From the NCBI GenBank assembly GCA_013696915.1, contig JACCXR010000033.1:1-14434 (forward strand): 14,434 nt of DNA, given 5' to 3'. Below the pieces are notes generated by a model. The model made no database searches. It was not told where the DNA came from and saw only the letters and a list, made by a program, of their open reading frames with translations. Each line of letters opens with the position of its first letter. Position 1 is the stretch's first letter. Origin of the DNA: Euzebyaceae bacterium (GTDB lineage: Bacteria > Actinomycetota > Nitriliruptoria > Euzebyales > Egibacteraceae). Both the position numbers and the translations under genes were made by a program. This document shows positions 1-8,121 of the stretch, in pieces.

Positions 1-31
1 CGAAGCCCTCAGCGACGAGCATCGCGTCGGC

Positions 32-730
32 GTGCTCACTATTCGCTCACTTCCTGATCACCGAGCGGTACGTTTGTGCCGGTCAACCAGCGAGAACGCT
101 GGGGGCGGCAAGGGCCTGCACAGCCCGTTGCTGCGCGCCGTCGCCGGTGGGCTCGCGGAGGCCGGCCACCCGGTGGTCACGTTCAATTTCCCCGCCGCCG
201 AGGCGGGCCGCCGGGTTGCCGATCCGGCACCGCGGCTGCTGGCGGTCTGGTCCGACGTGCTCGCCGCGGCGCCTGACCTGATCCCCGGGCGGCCGATCGT
301 CGCCGGCGGCCGGTCGATGGGCGGGCGGATGGCCAGCATGCTCCTGTCCGACCCGGACCGGGTCGCGCGGCATCCCGCCTGCGTGGGTCTGGTGCTGCTC
401 GGGTACCCGCTCCACCCCGCCGGGCGCCCCGAGCGGCTGCGAACGGGGCACTGGCCGGACCTTCGGCTGCCGGCGCTGTTCGTCCAGGGCGAGCGTGACC
501 CGCTGTGCGACCTGGGGCTCTTCGAACGCCAGCGTGCGGCCCGGCTGGCCCACGTCCCGACGAGCCTGCACGTCGTCGCCGGCGGCGACCACGGCTTCGG
601 CGTCCGCCGCCGGGACGGCCGGGACTCCGCGGCGGTGCGCGACGAGGTCGTCGGGGCCGTCGTCGCCTGGCTCGGCACGCTCGCCGGCGGCGACCGCGCA
701 GGTCGCCCGGCCTCGGTCACCGCCCCGTGA
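32..730 (+). CDS. Alpha/beta-fold hydrolase (KANL3/Tex30-like), 5' end doubtful
   Basis: This is a predicted serine hydrolase of the alpha/beta family, 232 aa as read from GTG 32. The catalytic triad is visible: Ser95 in GRSMGGR, Asp156 in QGERDP and His187 in GGDHGFG. Family members normally begin with a beta strand leading into an HGAGG-type oxyanion loop just before the KGLHSPLL-like segment. Here that place reads SENAGGG, and residues 1-20 show nothing recognisable. No ribosome binding site precedes GTG 32 and the frame is open to the window edge, so the true start is uncertain. The gene may be 5'-truncated, or bases 1-100 may be foreign or chimeric. The stop overlaps the next gene's start in GTGA (727-730), which implies coupled translation. 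The substrate is unknown. The body is a confident hydrolase; the start is not. Confidence 0.72.
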   Translation: MLTIRSLPDHRAVRLCRSTSENAGGGKGLHSPLLRAVAGGLAEAGHPVVTFNFPAAEAGRRVADPAPRLLAVWSDVLAAAPDLIPGRPIVAGGRSMGGRMASMLLSDPDRVARHPACVGLVLLGYPLHPAGRPERLRTGHWPDLRLPALFVQGERDPLCDLGLFERQRAARLAHVPTSLHVVAGGDHGFGVRRRDGRDSAAVRDEVVGAVVAWLGTLAGGDRAGRPASVTAP

Positions 731-1644
731 ACCGGGCCACCGCCGCGCGGCTCGCCGTCCTGGCGCTCGTCTGGGGCTCGAGCTTCCTGCTCATCAAGCT
801 CGCCCTCGAGGGCCTCACCCCGATCCAGGTCGTGCTCGGCCGCCTCGTCGCCGGTGCCGGCGTGCTCGGCGTGATCGTCCGGCTGCGCCGGCAACCGCTC
901 CCCCGGACCGCGGCCCTGTGGGGGCACCTGGCGCTCATGGGGATCGTGGCGAACATCGTCCCGTTCTTCCTGTTCGCCTGGGGCGAGCAGCGCATCAGCT
1001 CGGGGTTGGCGGGCGTCCTGAACGGCACGACGCCGCTGTTCACGCTCGCGATCGCGATGGGGGCGCTGCCCGAGGAGCGGCTGAGCGCCCAGCGTGCCGG
1101 CGGCCTGCTGCTGGGCTTCGCGGGCGTCGTGCTGGTGGTGGGGCCGAGACTCGGGCCGGAGGGCGCCGACGGCCTCCTCGGGTCGGCCCCCGGTCAGCTC
1201 GCGTGTCTCGCCGCGGCCGCCTGCTACGGCGTGGCGTTCGTGTACACCCGCCGCTTCCTCGCCGGGAGCGGGTTCCCCCCGCTCGCCCTGTCGGCGTGCC
1301 AGCTGGGCGCGGCCTCCGCGATGCTCGCCGTGCTGGCGCCGGTGGTCGCCCGCACCCCGGTGCAGCTGACGCTCTCCGTTGTCGCGAGCGTCGCCGTCCT
1401 CGGCGCGGTGGGAACCGGCCTGGCGTACCTGTTGTTCTACCGGCTGATCGGTGACGCCGGCGCGACGACGGTGTCCATGGTCACCTACCTCCTTCCCGTC
1501 GTCGCCGTGATCCTCGGGATCATCGTGCTGGGGGAGCCGCTGACCTGGAACGTCTTCGCGGGCGCGGCGGTGGTGATCGTCGGCGTCGCGCTGGCCGAGG
1601 GGCGCCTCCGCCCCGCCCGGCAACCGGCGGTCTCGCGCTCGTGA
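727..1644 (+). CDS. EamA/DMT-superfamily membrane transporter
   Basis: This 305 aa integral membrane protein of the drug/metabolite transporter superfamily is predicted to have ten transmembrane helices in two EamA repeats. The first repeat starts with the typical ALVWGSSFLLIKLAL and runs to about residue 140. The second covers about 155-295 and ends in LGEPLTWNVFAGAAVVIVGV, a characteristic EamA C-terminal pattern. The GTG 727 start is chosen because it overlaps the hydrolase stop in GTGA; longer readings in this frame add only arginine-rich shadow sequence. It is likely an inner-membrane exporter or permease of small metabolites, with the substrate not predictable. It overlaps the following gene by GTGA at 1641-1644, so the three genes are probably one operon. 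The family is clear; the cargo is not. Confidence 0.93.
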   Translation: MNRATAARLAVLALVWGSSFLLIKLALEGLTPIQVVLGRLVAGAGVLGVIVRLRRQPLPRTAALWGHLALMGIVANIVPFFLFAWGEQRISSGLAGVLNGTTPLFTLAIAMGALPEERLSAQRAGGLLLGFAGVVLVVGPRLGPEGADGLLGSAPGQLACLAAAACYGVAFVYTRRFLAGSGFPPLALSACQLGAASAMLAVLAPVVARTPVQLTLSVVASVAVLGAVGTGLAYLLFYRLIGDAGATTVSMVTYLLPVVAVILGIIVLGEPLTWNVFAGAAVVIVGVALAEGRLRPARQPAVSRS

Positions 1645-2255
1645 GCGGCGCCGCGCTGGAACTGCTCGACTGGCGCCGGCGCGTCGCGGCGGTTTACGCC
1701 GACGTCCGCGCCGTCTACGGCGGGGATCCCGCGGAGGCGCACGCGCGCTGGCGCACCGGGCGCGACGCGCTGTTCGGCGACCATCCGCAGTCACCGCTGC
1801 CTGGTGAGCGCCGGCGGCTCTTCCGAGGACTGCGCCACTACCCGTACGATCCCGCGCTCGCCTTCACCACGACGGTCGACACCAACGTCGAGCCCGAGCG
1901 CCACGACGTCGGGATGAGCGGCGGCGAGGCCATGGCGTTCGTGCGGGTCGGCACGGTGGACCTGCCGGTGGGACGGCTCGACGTCTTCTGGCTCGACGCC
2001 TACGGCGGCGGGCTATTCCTGCCCTTCCGCGACGCGACCGCCGGCGACACGACCTACGGGGGCGGGCGCTACGCCCTGGACACCGTGAAGGGCGCCGACC
2101 TCGGGTCGACGCCCTCCGGCGGGCTGGTGGTGGACCTCAACTTCGCCTACCACCCGTCGTGCCACTACAACGCGGCCTGGAGTTGCCCGCTCGCGCCGCC
2201 CGGCAACCGGATCGACGCGCGGGTCGAGGTGGGGGAGCAGGCCTTCGACGGATGA
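1641..2255 (+). CDS. DUF1684 family protein
   Basis: This is a 204 aa soluble protein of the DUF1684 family. Diagnostic blocks are LPFRDATAGDTTYGGGRY (about residues 129-146), the strand GLVVDLNFAYHPSCHYN and the C-terminal WSCPLAPPGNRIDARVEVGE. The family has no firmly established biochemical role that I can name. Its conserved blocks contain paired Cys and aromatic residues, which here are CHYNAAWSC. No signal peptide or membrane segment is seen. The GTG start lies inside the EamA stop (GTGA) with no ribosome binding site of its own, so it is probably translated by coupling. The gene ends 9 bases before the stop of the convergent ABC binding protein. Confidence 0.88.
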   Translation: MSGAALELLDWRRRVAAVYADVRAVYGGDPAEAHARWRTGRDALFGDHPQSPLPGERRRLFRGLRHYPYDPALAFTTTVDTNVEPERHDVGMSGGEAMAFVRVGTVDLPVGRLDVFWLDAYGGGLFLPFRDATAGDTTYGGGRYALDTVKGADLGSTPSGGLVVDLNFAYHPSCHYNAAWSCPLAPPGNRIDARVEVGEQAFDG

Positions 2256-2269
2256 GGCGGGCCGTCATC
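2251..2269. terminator. Short inverted repeat spanning convergent stop codons
   Basis: GATGA (2251-2255) and TCATC (2265-2269) form a perfect 5-base inverted repeat with a GC-rich 9-base loop. Each arm contains the stop codon of one of the two convergent genes. It could act as a weak bidirectional terminator, but there is no T-tract on either side. The arrangement may simply follow from both stops being TGA. Confidence 0.25.
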
Positions 2270-3296
2270 CCCCGAGCAGGCCCTTCTCGGTGAGGTACTC
2301 CTCGGCGACGGCCTCCGGGTCCTCGTTGTCGATGTCGACCCGCTTGTTCAGCTCGATCAGGTCTTCGGTGGTGAGCTCCGCCGAGACGGCGTTCAGCGTC
2401 TCTTCGATCTCCGGCGTTAGGGCCTCGGTGCGGACAACCGGTGCGATGTTCTCGGCCGGCTGCAGGCCCATGTCGTCCTCCAGCTGCACGTAGTCGCGGT
2501 CGGCGAAGATGCCGAGGGTCGTGAACATCAGCGCGACGTCCACCTCGCCGGAGTCCAGGGCCGCGACCGTCAGCGGACCGCCGGCGTCCAGCGGCCGGAA
2601 CTCGCCGAAGTCGACGTCGTAGACCTCCACGAGCCCCAGCTGGCACAGGGGGCGCTCCGGGCACTCCGGCGGCCCGCCCAGGGTGAGCTCGCCGGCAACC
2701 GGCTGCAGGTCGGACACGGCCGCGAGGCTGTACTCGTCGGCGGTCTCCTGCGTGACCGTGAACACGTTCGCGTCCGAGGCCTCAGCTGGTTCGAGCACCG
2801 TGACGCCGGCGTCCTCGAACTGCGCCCGGAACAGCTCCAGCGTCTCGTCGACGTCAGCCGTGGCCTCGCCGGCGCCGCCGTTCAGGAACTCCAGGCCGGT
2901 CCCGATGTACTCGGGGTACAGGTCGACCTCGCCGTTCTCCAGCGCCGGCACGAGCACCTCGCTCGACCCCAGGTTCAGGTTCCGCTCGACGGTGAACCCG
3001 GAGTCCTCGAGCGCCTGGGCGTACATCTCGGCGACGATGATCTGCTCGGTGAAGTCCTTGGAGGCCACCGTGACCGTGCCGCCGGCCGCGCCGGTGGTCG
3101 CGTCGTCCGCGGGCTCGGTCGTGTCGCCGGTGCCCTCGGTGGTCGCGGCGTCGGTGGTCGCGGCGTCGGTCGCGACGTCGGTCGCGACGTCGGTTGGCTC
3201 GTCGGCGAGCTCGCCGCCGGACGTGGCGCAGGCGCTCAGCCCGAGCGCGAGGCTCAGGATCAGGGCCCACTGGGCGTAGTTGCGGATGCGTGGCAT
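2265..3296 (-). CDS. Quaternary-amine ABC transporter substrate-binding lipoprotein (OpuBC/OsmF-like)
   Basis: This is the extracytoplasmic binding protein of a glycine betaine/choline-type importer (343 aa). Residues 1-22 are a lipoprotein signal with lipobox LSAC, lipidated at Cys23. Residues about 28-72 are a low-complexity Thr/Ala/Asp linker encoded by tandem repeats. The OpuAC-type domain follows from VTVASKDFTEQIIVAEMYAQ, and includes DLYPEYIGTG and a two-cysteine segment (PPECPERPLCQLGL) typical of the OsmF/OpuBC branch. ATG 3296 is preceded by AAGGAGA at good spacing. It is the last gene of the operon, 43 bases after the second permease. Substrate class is inferred from the family and could be betaine, choline, carnitine or another quaternary amine. 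Confidence 0.93.
   Translation of the reverse strand: MPRIRNYAQWALILSLALGLSACATSGGELADEPTDVATDVATDAATTDAATTEGTGDTTEPADDATTGAAGGTVTVASKDFTEQIIVAEMYAQALEDSGFTVERNLNLGSSEVLVPALENGEVDLYPEYIGTGLEFLNGGAGEATADVDETLELFRAQFEDAGVTVLEPAEASDANVFTVTQETADEYSLAAVSDLQPVAGELTLGGPPECPERPLCQLGLVEVYDVDFGEFRPLDAGGPLTVAALDSGEVDVALMFTTLGIFADRDYVQLEDDMGLQPAENIAPVVRTEALTPEIEETLNAVSAELTTEDLIELNKRVDIDNEDPEAVAEEYLTEKGLLGG
3136..3189 (-). repeat. In-frame tandem repeats encoding the lipoprotein linker
   Basis: On the plus strand there are two exact copies of the 15-mer TCGGTGGTCGCGGCG (3136-3165), followed directly by two exact copies of the 12-mer TCGGTCGCGACG (3166-3189). All units are multiples of three, so copy-number change would alter only the length of the TDVATDVATDAATTDAATT-like tether between lipid anchor and binding domain. 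Confidence 0.85.
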
Positions 3297-3339
3297 GCGT
3301 CGTTCTCCTTGCTGTCGGTGGGGCTCGGCCGCCTCAGTC

Positions 3340-4062
3340 TCAGGTCGTCGAGGCGGAGGGGATTTCGGAGGCGGGGGTGGCCTGGCGCCGCAGGCCGCGG
3401 GGGGTGACCGCCCGCTGCACGCGCGCGAGCAGGAGCTCGGTGAGCACGGCGAGCGCGGCGATGAGCACGGCGCCCCACACCACCTCGGGCAGGCCGCGCG
3501 CCGTCCCGCGGAAGCCTTTGGCGACGCCGTCGATGACCAGCCGCCCCAGACCCCCGAAGCCGACGAACGCCGCGAGACCGGCCGTGGCCACGATCTGGAC
3601 GGCCGAGGTCCGCACGCCGGACATGATCAGCGGAATCGCAACCGGGATCTCGATCTCGCGGAGCAGCTGGGTGCCGCGCATGCCCATGCCGAGGGCGGCG
3701 TCGCGGACCTCGGGGTCGACCTGACGGATGCCGACGTAGGCGTTGGCGAGGATCGGCGGGACCGCCAGCGCCACCAGCGCCGCGAAGATCACCGCGACGT
3801 TGAACGGCCACAGGGCGAACAGCAGCAGGATCAGCACCAGCGTGGGGACGGCCCGGCCGACGTTCGTGATCTGGATCGCCAGGTTGCCGTAGCGACCCGT
3901 GTGGCCGAGCCAGATCCCCAGCGGCAGGGCGATCGCCGCCGCGATGAGGGTCGCGCCGACGGAGTAGCCGAGGTGCTGGAGGAGCCGGTTGGGGATGCCC
4001 GTCGCGCCGGTCCACCGTGCGGGATCGCTGATCCAATCGGCGAGAACAGTGAGGAAGTCCAC
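3340..4062 (-). CDS. Quaternary-amine ABC transporter permease (second permease)
   Basis: This 240 aa BPD-type inner-membrane permease is predicted to have five to six membrane helices. The ATPase-contacting EAA loop is at about residues 117-140 (VRDAALGMGMRGTQLLREIE). It is followed by VGFGGLGRLVIDG, as in OpuBB/OpuBD and YehW/YehY proteins. GTG 4062 is chosen because it lies 2 bases after the upstream permease stop, has an AGGGG about 9 bases ahead, and gives the usual VDFLTVLADWISDPARWTG N-terminus. An in-frame GTG at 4083 would add seven residues and has no ribosome binding site. It probably pairs with the 4065-4706 permease as a heterodimer. Confidence 0.92.
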   Translation of the reverse strand: MDFLTVLADWISDPARWTGATGIPNRLLQHLGYSVGATLIAAAIALPLGIWLGHTGRYGNLAIQITNVGRAVPTLVLILLLFALWPFNVAVIFAALVALAVPPILANAYVGIRQVDPEVRDAALGMGMRGTQLLREIEIPVAIPLIMSGVRTSAVQIVATAGLAAFVGFGGLGRLVIDGVAKGFRGTARGLPEVVWGAVLIAALAVLTELLLARVQRAVTPRGLRRQATPASEIPSASTT

Positions 4063-4064
4063 CC

Positions 4065-4706
4065 TCAGCGGCCCCTGGACCACGGCGTGAGCCGGCGTTC
4101 GACCGCGATCAGCGCGAGGTCGGCGACCACGGAGAGGGCGACGATCAGGGCCAGGCCGGTCCAGATCGGGGTCATGAAGAAGTTGCGCTGGAACCCGAGG
4201 CTGTAGACCAGCCTGCCGAGGCCGCCCACGTTGATGATCACGCCGATCGCGACCAGGCCGATCGTGCTGACGGTCGCGATGCGGATCCCGGCGATCAGGA
4301 CCGGCAGCGCGAGCGGGAGCTCGACCCGCAGCAGCCGGGCGGCCGGGCGGTAGCCCATCGCTTCGGCCGCCTCGCGGACGTCGCGCGGCACCGACGCGAG
4401 GCCGTCGATCGTCGCGCGGACCAGGACGATCAGGGTGTAGATGGTGAGGGCGATGACGGCGCTCGTCACCGTCAGGCCGGTGAACGGGATCATGAACACG
4501 AACATCGCGAGCGCCGGGATGGTGTAGAGGACCCCTGAGACGGCCAGCACCGGAGTCGCGAGGCGCGGCGTGCGCGTCGCAAGGATCCCCAGCGGCACGG
4601 CGAGGATCAGCCCGAGAAGGACCGGCAGCGCCGTGAGGACGAGATGCTCACGCGTCGCGGACCAGATGTCGTCGGTGTGCCGGCCGATCCAGGCCCAGTC
4701 GATCAC
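4065..4706 (-). CDS. Quaternary-amine ABC transporter permease (first permease)
   Basis: This 213 aa membrane subunit of the betaine/choline-type importer begins VIDWAWIGRHTDDIWSATRE. It has about five to six membrane helices, including the typical LYTIPALAMFVFMIP stretch. Its EAA loop, at about residues 112-131 (EAAEAMGYRPAARLLRVELP), docks onto the ATPase. The C-terminal INVGGLGRLVYSLGFQRN is standard for OpuBB-like permeases. The GTG start overlaps the ATPase stop as GTGA (4703-4706), with GGGAG about 5 bases upstream. A much longer reading in this frame continues upstream across the ATPase gene and is a shadow. Confidence 0.92.
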   Translation of the reverse strand: MIDWAWIGRHTDDIWSATREHLVLTALPVLLGLILAVPLGILATRTPRLATPVLAVSGVLYTIPALAMFVFMIPFTGLTVTSAVIALTIYTLIVLVRATIDGLASVPRDVREAAEAMGYRPAARLLRVELPLALPVLIAGIRIATVSTIGLVAIGVIINVGGLGRLVYSLGFQRNFFMTPIWTGLALIVALSVVADLALIAVERRLTPWSRGR

Positions 4707-5788
4707 ACGATCTCCCGGGTCAGGATGTCCTGCGTGAGCATGCCCTCGTAGCGGTCGTCGCCGCTGACGCGGACGGCCACCCCCGTGCGGGAGGTGACCA
4801 TCGAGTCGAGCGCCTTGCGCAGCGAGTCGTCGGCGAACACCCGCAGGCTGAACGGCCGCGCGCCGGTGGCCTCGACCTGCTCGCCCAGCTCGTCGACGTA
4901 GGCCCACCCGCACAGTCGCCCGTCCGCGTCGACGACGACGACCCAGTCGGTGCCCTCGGTGGCGGCGACCTGCTGGACGCGGTCGCGGGGGTCGCCGGGC
5001 CGGACGAGGGGCCCCGGGTCGGCCTTGACGTCGCTGACCGGGATCAGCGCCAGGCGCTTCAGCCCCCGCTCCGCGCCCAGGAAGTCGGTCACGAAGTCGT
5101 TCGCGGGCTCCGCGAGGATCGCGGTGGGCGTGTCGAACTGCTCGAGGTGGCCGCCCTCGCGGAAGATCGCGATGCGGTCGCCCATGCGGATCGCCTCGTC
5201 GATGTCGTGGGTGACGAACACGATCGTCTTGCGCACCGCGGCCTGGAGGCGCAGGAACTCGTCCTGCAGCCGGGTGCGAACGATGGGGTCCACCGCTCCG
5301 AACGGCTCGTCCATCAGCATGATCGGGGGGTCGGCCGCCAGCGCGCGGGCCACGCCGACGCGCTGCCGCTGCCCGCCGGACAGCTGGTGGGGGTAGCGGT
5401 CGGCGACCCCCTCGGGGAGGCCCACCGTGTCGATCAGCTCTCGGACCCGCTCGGCGGTGCGCGCCCGATCCCATCCAATCAGCCCCGGCACGGTGGCGAT
5501 GTTCTCCGCGATCGTGCGATGGGGGAACAGCCCGATCTGCTGGATGACGTAGCCGATCCGCCGGCGGAGCTCCGCGGGGTCGGTCGCCATGACGTCGCGC
5601 CCGTCGACGGTGATCGTGCCCTCGGTCGGCTCGATCATGCGGTTGACCATCCGCATCGTGGTGGTCTTGCCGCAGCCCGACGGTCCGACGAGGACGACGA
5701 CCTGGCCCTCCGGGACGTCCAGCGACAGGTCCGCCACGCCGACCGTCCCGTCGTCGAACCGCTTCGTGACATGGTCGAAACTGATCAC
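4703..5788 (-). CDS. Quaternary-amine ABC transporter ATPase with CBS domains (OpuCA/ProV-like)
   Basis: This 361 aa ATPase subunit powers quaternary-amine uptake. It shows Walker A GPSGCGKT (35-42), Q-loop QQIGLFPH (83-90), signature LSGGQ (136-140), Walker B IMLMDEP (156-162) and H-loop His194. The QQIGLFPHRTI stretch is characteristic of the OpuCA/ProV branch. Residues about 245-361 form a CBS pair (VVVVDADGRLCGWAYVDEL, then RTGVAVRVSGDDRYEGMLT), which in relatives senses ionic strength or nucleotides. GTG 5788 is chosen for the AGGAG 6 bases upstream. It is first in the operon and overlaps the next permease by 4 bases. Confidence 0.95.
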   Translation of the reverse strand: MISFDHVTKRFDDGTVGVADLSLDVPEGQVVVLVGPSGCGKTTTMRMVNRMIEPTEGTITVDGRDVMATDPAELRRRIGYVIQQIGLFPHRTIAENIATVPGLIGWDRARTAERVRELIDTVGLPEGVADRYPHQLSGGQRQRVGVARALAADPPIMLMDEPFGAVDPIVRTRLQDEFLRLQAAVRKTIVFVTHDIDEAIRMGDRIAIFREGGHLEQFDTPTAILAEPANDFVTDFLGAERGLKRLALIPVSDVKADPGPLVRPGDPRDRVQQVAATEGTDWVVVVDADGRLCGWAYVDELGEQVEATGARPFSLRVFADDSLRKALDSMVTSRTGVAVRVSGDDRYEGMLTQDILTREIV

Positions 5789-5824
5789 CCGGCGCTCCTA
5801 GGCATGCTGCTGCGGTAGCTAGGG

Positions 5825-5839
5825 ATGGTCCCCGACCAT
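5825..5839. promoter_or_regulatory. Perfect 6+3+6 palindrome upstream of the ABC importer operon
   Basis: ATGGTC CCC GACCAT forms a perfect 6-base inverted repeat with a 3-base centre, 36 bases upstream of the ATPase start codon. A TAGGCT hexamer on the minus strand at 5871-5866 is a possible -10, which would place the palindrome in the early 5' leader. This suits a repressor operator or a small RNA hairpin. No -35 is recognisable and the regulator is unknown. Confidence 0.4.
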
Positions 5840-5920
5840 GCAGGGGGCTCTGCGGTCGTGGGAGAAGCCTACCGTCGCCCGGGGGCCGCGGCATCGCGTC
5901 GGGTCGGCACGGTCGGCAAT

Positions 5921-6002
5921 CCCATGACGTCGCTGCGCGACCGCCACCACCGAGGTCACGAGAATCGCCTCGGACGAGCCGCGGCGACTCACATGTCATG
6001 GG
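5921..6002 (-). repeat. Dispersed structured repeat, copy 1
   Basis: Read on the minus strand, this 82-base element starts CCCATGAC and ends GTCATGGG, a perfect 8-base terminal inverted repeat. Its core runs 5990 to 5921 and matches copy 2 at 54 of the first 60 positions. It contains a hairpin with arms GAGTCGCC and GGCGATTC, an inner CGG/CCG pair and a 5-base loop. It also has a second hairpin, GTCGC GCA GCGAC. It begins on the stop codon of the Nudix gene (TGA at 5998-5996) and lies between that gene and the ABC operon on the same strand. No coding role is evident. Confidence 0.8.
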
Positions 6003-6519
6003 CGGAGCAGCCGCAGCGCTCCGACCAGGCCCGGGTCGGCGAGCGCGAGGGCCTCGTCCCAGGCGAACCAGCCCACCTCCGGGCTCTCGCCCTCCGGCGG
6101 CACGCAGTCGGCGTCGCCGGCGAGCAGGAGATACCGGAGGTCGAGATGGGTGTGACCGCGCCCGCCGGCGTGGACGTCGACGTGGACCAGGCGGGGCGCG
6201 CCGTCGGGATGCACGGCCCGCAGGCCCGTCTCCTCCGCCACCTCCCTGACCGCTGCGTCCCAGGGGGCCTCACCGGGGTCGATGTGCCCGCCGGGCTGCA
6301 GCCATCGGCCGAGACGTTTGTGGCGGTGGAGGATGGTCCCGCGCGGTCCGACGACGACCGCCGAGGCCGTCACGTGGGTGGGATCCGCGTGCTCGTCGAG
6401 CGGCCGGTCGAGGCGGTCGAGTTCGGCCAGGAACCGGGCCTGCGACCGTCGCCCGCGATCGTCCGGGCCGGGGAGACGCTCGATCGCGGCCCGCAGGCCC
6501 TGCACCCACTCCCGTTCCG

Positions 6520-6523
<4 letters not shown>
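5996..6523 (-). CDS. Nudix hydrolase
   Basis: This 175 aa soluble hydrolase should cleave a nucleoside diphosphate linked to another moiety. A complete Nudix box lies at residues 79-101, fitting G-x5-E-x7-REVAEE-xG with Gly79, Glu85, Arg93, Glu94, Glu97 and Glu98. It is preceded by GRWLQPGGH. The downstream segment HLDLRYLLLAGD and the GEVGWF-like EVGWFAWDEA fit the housekeeping Nudix fold. The N-terminal 45 residues are helical. The GTG 6523 start overlaps the malic enzyme stop as GTGA (6520-6523), so the pair is translationally coupled; longer readings enter the malic enzyme out of frame. The substrate cannot be assigned. The stop codon sits inside the terminal repeat of the copy 1 element. 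Confidence 0.93.
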
Positions 6524-7914
<1,391 letters not shown>

Positions 7915-7921
7915 GCCCGCA

Positions 7922-7927
7922 AGGGTA
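7922..7927 (-). promoter_or_regulatory. Possible -10 hexamer for a leaderless malic enzyme transcript
   Basis: TACCCT on the minus strand (7927-7922) fits TANNNT and stands 7 bases before ATG 7914. That is the spacing expected if transcription starts at or near the start codon. No Shine-Dalgarno is visible. No good -35 could be assigned. Confidence 0.35.
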
Positions 7928-7970
7928 GGTGACGGCGCGGCATAGGCTGTCGGCGTCGCCGGCGGCCGGT

Positions 7971-8014
7971 CGCCGGAGGAGCGACGCGAGCTTGCGAACT
8001 CCGGCGTTCGCGTC
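7971..8014 (+). promoter_or_regulatory. Mutually exclusive hairpins in the S9 peptidase leader
   Basis: Three perfect inverted repeats interlock here. CGCCGGAG (7971-7978) pairs with CTCCGGCG (7999-8006). GACGCGA (7983-7989) pairs with TCGCGTC (8008-8014). GCGAAC (7994-7999) pairs with GTTCGC (8006-8011). The first and second cannot form together, so the segment could switch between folds in a transcript starting near the TAGGCT hexamer at 7943-7948. Function and ligand are unknown, and high GC makes chance pairing likely. Confidence 0.35.
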
Positions 8015-8100
8015 CCATGCGCCTAACCGTGAATCGCCGAGGCTCGTCCGAGGCGATTCTCATGATCTGGGTGGAGGCGGTCGCGCAGCGACCGTCATGG
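8014..8100 (+). repeat. Dispersed structured repeat, copy 2
   Basis: The element begins CCCATG (8014-8019) and ends GTCATGG (8094-8100), giving CCATG/CATGG terminal inverted repeats. The part matching copy 1 is 8031-8100, with six substitutions in the first 60 bases and a one-base insertion near the end. Its first hairpin has arms GAATCGCC and GGCGATTC (8031-8038 and 8052-8059), all Watson-Crick. The second is GGTCGC GCA GCGACC (8079-8093). It lies between the divergent malic enzyme and S9 peptidase genes, 21 bases before the peptidase start codon. Confidence 0.8.
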
Positions 8101-8121
8101 AATCCGAAGGAGGATCCATCC

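Noticed and set aside
58..1794. Minus-strand open frame of 578 codons across the hydrolase and EamA genes
   Set aside because: Composition is dominated by Arg, Pro, Ala, Glu and Gln with no family pattern. It is the antisense shadow of three well-supported plus-strand genes in high-GC DNA.
4065..5999. A 644-codon minus-strand frame apparently fusing an unknown N-terminus to the first permease
   Set aside because: The N-terminal 430 residues are the ATPase gene read in the wrong frame plus repeat copy 1. The real permease starts at GTG 4706, with its own ribosome binding site.
8017..8121. An N-terminal extension of the S9 peptidase from ATG 8017
   Set aside because: It reads through repeat copy 2 and has no ribosome binding site, while GTG 8122 has a near-perfect Shine-Dalgarno and a family-like N-terminus.
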